The notes beneath the pieces were generated by a model. That model had not been told where the DNA came from, ran no database searches, and worked only from the letters and a program-made list of their open reading frames with translations. This document shows, in pieces, positions 6,669-10,627 of a DNA stretch of 10,627 nt (position 1 is the first letter of the stretch; every line of letters starts with the position of its first letter). Source of the DNA: an uncultured Bacteroidota bacterium (GTDB lineage: Bacteria > Bacteroidota > Bacteroidia > Chitinophagales > Chitinophagaceae); NCBI GenBank assembly GCA_903906615.1, contig CAIVKT010000542.1, forward strand, positions 1-10,627. Direction: 5' to 3'. A program made the position numbers and the translations under genes.

Positions 6669-7748
6669 ATGCGCATACACAGATCACTATTCAATCCGGC
6701 ATTGCCATGGCTGGCCGCGTTTTCTCTTTTAGCGGCAGTTTTAACCACCGGTTGCAACAATGATACAGCCCCTGATATTTCCAACATCAAAGTAGACCTG
6801 AAAACCTACCGCTTCGACCTGGACCTCTATGCCATAGACACCAACCACATTGCAGATGGCCTGCAAAAACTTGCGGCAAAGTATCCTGATTTTCTGAACT
6901 ACTACCTCGATACCCTGCGCGCCTACAACATTCACGGACATTTCGCTGATACCACGAAGGGCATAGACTCAGACCTGCGCGCAGACCTCACTTACAAGGA
7001 TTTTGTGAACCTCGAAGACACCATCAAAAAGGTATTCCCCGATATTTCGGAAACAGATAAAAAGCTCACAGATGGCTTCAGGTACATGAAGTATTACCTC
7101 CCTGCCTACACACCGCCCCGCATCATGTACCTGGATATGGGCCTGAGCAAATGGGCCACATTCCCGGTGGATAAAAACACCTTCTGCATTGGCCTCGATA
7201 TGTTCCTCGGGCCGCAGTTCCCATACTACCGTTCGGTTGGCGTGCCCGATTATATGGACCCGCACTTCCGCACCGATTACCTGCCTGTATCACTGTTCCA
7301 TACGGTGTACGAATATATGCACCCCTTCAACCCCGATGACAAACCACTGATAGACTTAATGATACAGCGGGGCAAGGAGCAATACTTCCTGCACAAGGTG
7401 CTGCCCCACCTGCCCGACTCTACGCTCTTTGGCTTCCGGCAAGTGCAGGTAGACTGGTGCCGTGGCAACGAAAATCTCATCTACAACTTCTTCATTCACC
7501 AGGACCTCATTTACAGTAAAGACGCGCACATCACCCTGCAATACGTGAATGACGGCCCCTATGCCAAAGGGCTTGAGGCGCCCGATGCGCCTGTAAAAGT
7601 AACTCCCGGAAACATAGGCACCTGGCTGGGATACAAGATAGTAACAGCATACATGGAGCAACACCCCAAAATGACCCTGGCCGAACTGCTGGACCAGCAT
7701 ACCGACCCTGCAAAATTCCTCGATGAGGCAAAATACCGCCCGAAGTGA
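6669..7748 (+). CDS. gldB: GldB-like gliding motility lipoprotein
   Basis: GldB is a lipoprotein needed for gliding in Flavobacterium johnsoniae, where it supports the envelope machinery; its biochemical role is unknown. From the ATG at 6669 the protein is 359 residues, opening with a basic n-region (MRIHR), a hydrophobic core and the lipobox LTTGC, so Cys29 would be lipidated. Family-like features in order are YRFDLDLY and KYPDFLNYYL near the start, GLDMFLGP in the middle (about 175-182), RGKEQYFLHKVLP, WCRGNENLIYNFF, and the C-terminal PGNIGTWLGYKIVTAYME ending in AKYRPK. An in-frame ATG at 6630 would add 13 hydrophobic residues before the basic region and lies upstream of the -7 box, so I prefer 6669. 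A metalloprotease-like His-Glu-His pattern, HTVYEYMH, is degenerate (about 211-218). The gene is divergent from the giant exoprotein. Identification rests on motif recall. Confidence 0.8.
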   Translation: MRIHRSLFNPALPWLAAFSLLAAVLTTGCNNDTAPDISNIKVDLKTYRFDLDLYAIDTNHIADGLQKLAAKYPDFLNYYLDTLRAYNIHGHFADTTKGIDSDLRADLTYKDFVNLEDTIKKVFPDISETDKKLTDGFRYMKYYLPAYTPPRIMYLDMGLSKWATFPVDKNTFCIGLDMFLGPQFPYYRSVGVPDYMDPHFRTDYLPVSLFHTVYEYMHPFNPDDKPLIDLMIQRGKEQYFLHKVLPHLPDSTLFGFRQVQVDWCRGNENLIYNFFIHQDLIYSKDAHITLQYVNDGPYAKGLEAPDAPVKVTPGNIGTWLGYKIVTAYMEQHPKMTLAELLDQHTDPAKFLDEAKYRPK

Positions 7749-7767
7749 TCCGCTAAAAAAAACCGAT

Positions 7768-7775
7768 TATATTTG
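7768..7775 (+). promoter_or_regulatory. Bacteroidota -7 box (TAnnTTTG) for the DUF3078 gene
   Basis: TATATTTG is an exact match to TAnnTTTG, 20 bases after the gldB stop and 51 bases before the next ATG, the usual leader length. It suggests the DUF3078 gene has its own promoter, although read-through from gldB is possible because no terminator is visible between them. Confidence 0.5.
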
Positions 7776-7826
7776 CACCCCATTTACGGAATAACACACC
7801 TTTTTCATTAACAAACACACACATAA

Positions 7827-8855
7827 ATGAAACGAATTCTACTATCCGTTTGCTCCTGCCTGCTTATCTTCAATTACACACAGGCACAAACCGGCGCAGC
7901 CACCGATGGCATAAAAAAATCGCTGGAGACCACCAACAAAGACACTATAGGATGGGTGCACAGCGGCATCTTCTCCTTCGGCATCAATGAAGGTTTTCTG
8001 CACAACTGGGCCGCCGGCGGCGAAGTAGCATCACTGAGCATTAATGGTGTATTTCATGGCAACCTCACCCACTTTCACAACAACAACATCTGGACCAATA
8101 ACCTGGAACTCGCATACGGCCTCAACTATGCCTACTCTAATAGCTTTGTACCCCGCAAGACAGACGACCGTATAGATTTCACCTCCAACTACGGCACTGA
8201 AGTAAAAGGCTCAAAAAACTTTTTCTTATCTGGCTTGTTCAACTTCAAATCACAGTTCACGCAGGGCTACGATTACTCCATACCCAACTGGCAAAAAAAC
8301 CCTACCTCTGATTTTCTTTCACCGGCATATCTTACACTTGCCGCAGGCGCATCGTACCGCCGTGGCGAAGACCTCGACCTGTTCCTTTCTCCGGCCGCAG
8401 CCCGCGAGATCCTTGCCAGCAGCCGTTATACATCACTCAGCGCCGCAGGCAATTTTGGTATAGACTCAGGTAAAACTTCTAAATTCCAGTTTGGCGCTTA
8501 CTTCTCCGGCAGGTATAAAAAGAACCTCAGCAAGGCAGTACTCTTTACCACACGCCTGGACCTGTACAGCAACTACCTCGCAAAAAATACCACAGATGCC
8601 AATGGCAATATTGTGAAGAAAGACAACCCCGGAAATATACAAGTGTATTGGGATAACCTCTTTGTATGGAAAGCGTACAAAAACCTCAGCCTCACGCTTG
8701 GCCTCACAGTAGGCTATGATAATAACCAGCCCTACAGCAAAACATACCTCGACAAAACCACCAACACCATACAAGACAAGAACCAACCCGGCGAAAACCT
8801 CGGCTGGATACAGATAAACGAAATATTTACATTCGGCCTTGCCTACAAATTTTAA
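7827..8855 (+). CDS. DUF3078 outer-membrane beta-barrel-like protein
   Basis: The product is 342 residues. A signal peptide covers residues 1-20, with a likely cut in TQA-QT. The segment around residues 41-70 has the DUF3078 signature of a Trp-rich strand followed by NWAAGGE (60-66). The rest alternates short aromatic, amphipathic strands with polar loops, and the chain ends in YKF, a terminal Phe typical of outer-membrane barrels. DUF3078 proteins are confined mostly to Bacteroidota and have no established function. Location in the outer membrane is inferred. The start has no Shine-Dalgarno but an A-rich leader (ACACACATAA), normal in this phylum. It follows gldB by 78 bases. Nothing suggests truncation. 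Confidence 0.87.
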   Translation: MKRILLSVCSCLLIFNYTQAQTGAATDGIKKSLETTNKDTIGWVHSGIFSFGINEGFLHNWAAGGEVASLSINGVFHGNLTHFHNNNIWTNNLELAYGLNYAYSNSFVPRKTDDRIDFTSNYGTEVKGSKNFFLSGLFNFKSQFTQGYDYSIPNWQKNPTSDFLSPAYLTLAAGASYRRGEDLDLFLSPAAAREILASSRYTSLSAAGNFGIDSGKTSKFQFGAYFSGRYKKNLSKAVLFTTRLDLYSNYLAKNTTDANGNIVKKDNPGNIQVYWDNLFVWKAYKNLSLTLGLTVGYDNNQPYSKTYLDKTTNTIQDKNQPGENLGWIQINEIFTFGLAYKF

Positions 8856-8879
8856 TGCAGGAAAGTGTGTATAAAAAGC

Positions 8880-8887
8880 TATTTTTG
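8880..8887 (+). promoter_or_regulatory. Bacteroidota -7 box (TAnnTTTG) for scpA
   Basis: TATTTTTG matches the consensus exactly, 25 bases after the DUF3078 stop and 78 bases before the scpA ATG. The implied leader of about 70 bases would contain the small inverted repeat at 8908-8928 and the octamer repeats at 8922-8956. No TTTG -33 element is obvious. Confidence 0.45.
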
Positions 8888-8907
8888 ATTTCGGCAACAA
8901 AAGAAAT

Positions 8908-8928
8908 GCTCAACACCAAGCATTGAGC
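8908..8928 (+). promoter_or_regulatory. Short hairpin in the DUF3078-scpA gap
   Basis: GCTCAA (8908-8913) and TTGAGC (8923-8928) form a 6-bp stem with a 9-base loop. No T-run follows, so it is not a clear intrinsic terminator for the upstream gene. Its right arm overlaps the first octamer repeat, so it may be a by-product of that repeat. Confidence 0.25.
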
Positions 8929-8956
8929 CATTGAGTAATTGAGCCATTAAGCCATT
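8922..8956. repeat. Tandem 8-bp microsatellite just upstream of scpA
   Basis: Four consecutive octamers, ATTGAGCC, ATTGAGTA, ATTGAGCC and ATTAAGCC, are followed by a partial fifth copy (ATT). The run ends 9 bases before the scpA start codon, inside its likely leader. Copy changes would alter the leader length but not the reading frame. Confidence 0.8.
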
Positions 8957-8965
8957 ATAAAGAAA

Positions 8966-9805
8966 ATGTCCGTATCCTACCAGATAAAATTACCACAGTT
9001 CGAAGGGCCGTTCGACCTCCTTCTGTTCTTTATTGAGCGGGATGAGCTGGACATTTACAACATACCCATCGCCCGTATCACTAATGAGTTCCTCAGCTAT
9101 GTCCATTCCATGGAATCGCTGAATATAGAGCTGGCCAGCGAGTTCATTCTTTTTGTATCTACGCTCATGCGCATCAAGGCGCGCATGTTGCTGCCACGCC
9201 GCGAGGTAGACGTACATGGCAATGAGATAGATCCGCGCCAGGAGCTGGTAGACAAGATCATGGAGTACAAGCGCTTCAAAGAAGCATCGGAAGTAATGGC
9301 CGTAATGGAAGCCGACCGCCTGATGCAGCAAAAGCGCGGCAACATCATCAACGAGATGCACAATCTCGGCGATACTTATTCCGAAGGCACAGAGATACAG
9401 ACCGTGACCATGTACAAGTTGTTGCAGGCTTATGAAAAGGTTATTAAAAAGTTCACAGAGCGCAATACCAAGCCACAACATGTGGTGGTAAAATACAACT
9501 ACAGCCTGGAAGGCCAGCGTGTGTTTCTTATAGACCATCTGAAAGAAAACAAGCGCATTCCATTCGAGATGCTGTTTGCTACCTGCACCGGCCGGATACA
9601 TGCCATATTTACCTTCCTGGCCATGCTGGAACTGATACAGCAAAGGTTCCTGGCCATACTCATAGGCACGGGCAGGAACAACTTCATAGTAGAGTGGAAC
9701 TCTGAAAGTATGCAGCAAAACCCACCGGACATTGAAGATGTAGAAAAAGCCCGCCTGGAGGCCGAAAATACAACGCCTGAAACAGGTGAAGAAACCATCA
9801 ATTAA
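8966..9805 (+). CDS. scpA: Segregation and condensation protein A (ScpA)
   Basis: ScpA is the kleisin subunit of the bacterial SMC-ScpA-ScpB condensin, bridging SMC heads to compact and segregate chromosomes in the cytoplasm. The 279-residue length is normal. The N-terminal SMC-neck-binding region has FEGPFDLLLFFIERDELDIY (12-31) followed by IPIARITNEFL (33-43), and the family signature TLMRIKARMLLP (66-77) follows. A charged, helical middle leads to the C-terminal winged helix with FLAMLEL (217-223), which binds the SMC head cap. The last 30 residues or so are an acidic, Pro/Thr-containing tail. No scpB is next to it here. The ATG at 8966 has only a weak A-rich leader (AAAGAAA) but gives the standard family N-terminus. 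Confidence 0.97.
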   Translation: MSVSYQIKLPQFEGPFDLLLFFIERDELDIYNIPIARITNEFLSYVHSMESLNIELASEFILFVSTLMRIKARMLLPRREVDVHGNEIDPRQELVDKIMEYKRFKEASEVMAVMEADRLMQQKRGNIINEMHNLGDTYSEGTEIQTVTMYKLLQAYEKVIKKFTERNTKPQHVVVKYNYSLEGQRVFLIDHLKENKRIPFEMLFATCTGRIHAIFTFLAMLELIQQRFLAILIGTGRNNFIVEWNSESMQQNPPDIEDVEKARLEAENTTPETGEETIN

Positions 9806-9860
9806 CAGTTTCCTGACAATCTGCATTCACTTCTGGCACGGAAATTGAAATACATAACAC

Positions 9861-9877
9861 TGTAGCGGCAAGCTACA
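9861..9877. other. Small perfect hairpin after scpA
   Basis: TGTAGC (9861-9866) and GCTACA (9872-9877) pair around a 5-base loop, GGCAA. On the plus strand it is followed by A's rather than T's, so it is not an intrinsic terminator for scpA alone. It may stabilise the 3' end together with the larger hairpin just downstream. Confidence 0.4.
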
Positions 9878-9878
9878 C

Positions 9879-9930
9879 AAAAAAATTCCCCTGAGATGCT
9901 GTCGGACAGTGATCGTTGTGGGGATTTTTA
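9879..9930. terminator. Probable bidirectional terminator between scpA and the convergent TPR gene
   Basis: An A-run (9879-9885) precedes CCCC (9888-9891). This pairs with GGGG (9920-9923), which is followed by a T-run (9925-9929). Inside, CTGTC (9899-9903) is the complement of GACAG (9905-9909), extending the stem imperfectly. The arrangement gives a hairpin followed by U's on both strands, as expected between two convergent genes. Confidence 0.65.
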
Positions 9931-9933
9931 GTT

Positions 9934-10627
9934 TTAATGAGGCTTGGTAGTCGGCGGTGTCCCCTGGCTCATTAATTGCCTGTTGCGCAAAGCCACCTGT
10001 AGTCCCTGCTGTGCCTTCACATAACCCGGCTGTATTTTAAGCGTTGTTTGCCACGCGGAAATAGCGTCATTCAACTGCCCGTTGGAATAATATGCGCCAC
10101 CAAGGTTGTACCAAAGATCAGCATTAGTGGAATCGATGGTAACACCCTTTAAAAATTCCTTTATAGCACCGGGATAGTTGCCTACCCTGCCATATTCGCT
10201 CCAGCCTTTCTTCATGTAATCATCGCCTATCAGTTTGTAGATGCCGGGCAACGTTGGATAATTAGGGTACAGAAGTTTCGCGCTGTCCAGGTTGATCTTG
10301 GCGCTGTCCATCATACCCAGTTTGTAGTAGGCAATACCCCTGTTCATAAATGAGGCCACCATAGTGTGGTGTATGGATAGCGCATGGTTCAGCAGTTTAA
10401 TCGCATTGCGCAGGCATTCGGTACGCTCCGCAGGTGTCTTTACTTCATCAGCCTTAGTGATGTAGGATGCGGCCACATTGGCGCATACCAGCACACTATT
10501 AGGCACAGTCTTCAGGTCGGCATTAAAGAGTACCGCATCATTCTTCCAGTCGGCATTGCGTGCTATTGTCTTATAGCCTGACAGCAATACAATGACTGCA
10601 AGAAACCCCGCTAATGCTTTCTGCATC
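9934..10627 (-). CDS. TPR-containing membrane protein, C-terminal part, N-terminus beyond the window
   Basis: The frame is open to the right edge, and the ATG at 10624-10626 is one base from the end, so it is probably internal and the gene partial at its 5' end. The visible 230 residues begin with a hydrophobic segment (about 3-18, KALAGFLAVIVLLSGYKT). After it comes RNADWKNDAVLFNADLKTVPNS, which resembles the junction between the last membrane helix and the TPR part in TMTC/DUF1736-like membrane glycosyltransferases. TPR-like helical pairs follow, the clearest being NADLWYNLGGAYYSNGQLNDAI to IQPGY (about 168-202). The end is a short polar tail, TPPTTKPH. A protein-interaction role for the TPRs is known for the family; glycosyltransferase identity is inferred from the junction motif only and needs the upstream part. 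Transcription converges on scpA. Confidence 0.82.
   Translation of the reverse strand, partial: MQKALAGFLAVIVLLSGYKTIARNADWKNDAVLFNADLKTVPNSVLVCANVAASYITKADEVKTPAERTECLRNAIKLLNHALSIHHTMVASFMNRGIAYYKLGMMDSAKINLDSAKLLYPNYPTLPGIYKLIGDDYMKKGWSEYGRVGNYPGAIKEFLKGVTIDSTNADLWYNLGGAYYSNGQLNDAISAWQTTLKIQPGYVKAQQGLQVALRNRQLMSQGTPPTTKPH

Noticed and set aside
8466..8900. Minus-strand open frame of 144 codons opposite the DUF3078 gene
   Set aside because: It overlaps the end of a well-supported plus-strand gene and has no family features or promoter of its own.
8990..9826. Long minus-strand open frame (278 codons) opposite scpA
   Set aside because: It lies almost fully over scpA, whose protein is an unmistakable family member. 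The antisense product shows no recognisable domain, so it is a codon-bias shadow.
1..10627. tRNA, rRNA, insertion sequences or phage genes
   Set aside because: No tRNA-like cloverleaf, rRNA motif, transposase or terminal inverted repeats with target duplications were recognised on either strand.

Overview
The window looks like a chromosomal segment from a gliding-type Bacteroidota, most likely the Chitinophagaceae/Sphingobacteriia side of the phylum. The evidence is a GldB-type gliding lipoprotein, a DUF3078 outer-membrane barrel protein, a giant secreted adhesin-like protein built of Ig-like modules, promoter -7 boxes of the Bacteroidota form TAnnTTTG, and starts without a clear Shine-Dalgarno.

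Left 60% (1-6319, minus strand): one uninterrupted reading frame of at least 2106 codons, read leftwards from an ATG at 6319 and still open at the left edge. I translated it in full and found no stop. It has a Sec signal peptide, a unique N-terminal head, a cadherin/Ig-like module, one 'X' module, three modules with a YCSGG-like motif, an array of 16 Ig-like repeats of 73-79 residues, a second X module and two more YCSGG modules. The C-terminus, where a type IX secretion sorting domain would be expected, lies outside the window. The mature part is almost free of basic residues: 4 Lys and 1 Arg in about 2065 residues, with none between residues 531 and 1605. Each of the 16 repeats keeps one Trp and two Cys.

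Middle (6320-6668): a non-coding divergent region between the giant gene and the rightward genes, holding inverted repeats and a -7 promoter box for gldB.

Right part: three plus-strand genes follow. They are a GldB-like lipoprotein (6669-7748), a DUF3078 outer-membrane protein (7827-8855) and ScpA, the chromosome-segregation kleisin (8966-9805). Each has its own perfect TAnnTTTG box just upstream, so they may be separate transcription units. A hairpin flanked by an A-run and a T-run (about 9879-9930) separates scpA from a convergent minus-strand gene, a TPR-containing membrane protein cut by the right edge.

Functionally, the giant exoprotein and GldB fit a shared surface/gliding theme: GldB supports the envelope machinery of gliding, and repeat-rich exoproteins of this type are typical T9SS cargo. 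That link is inferred from family knowledge and proximity. ScpA and the TPR protein are ordinary neighbours.
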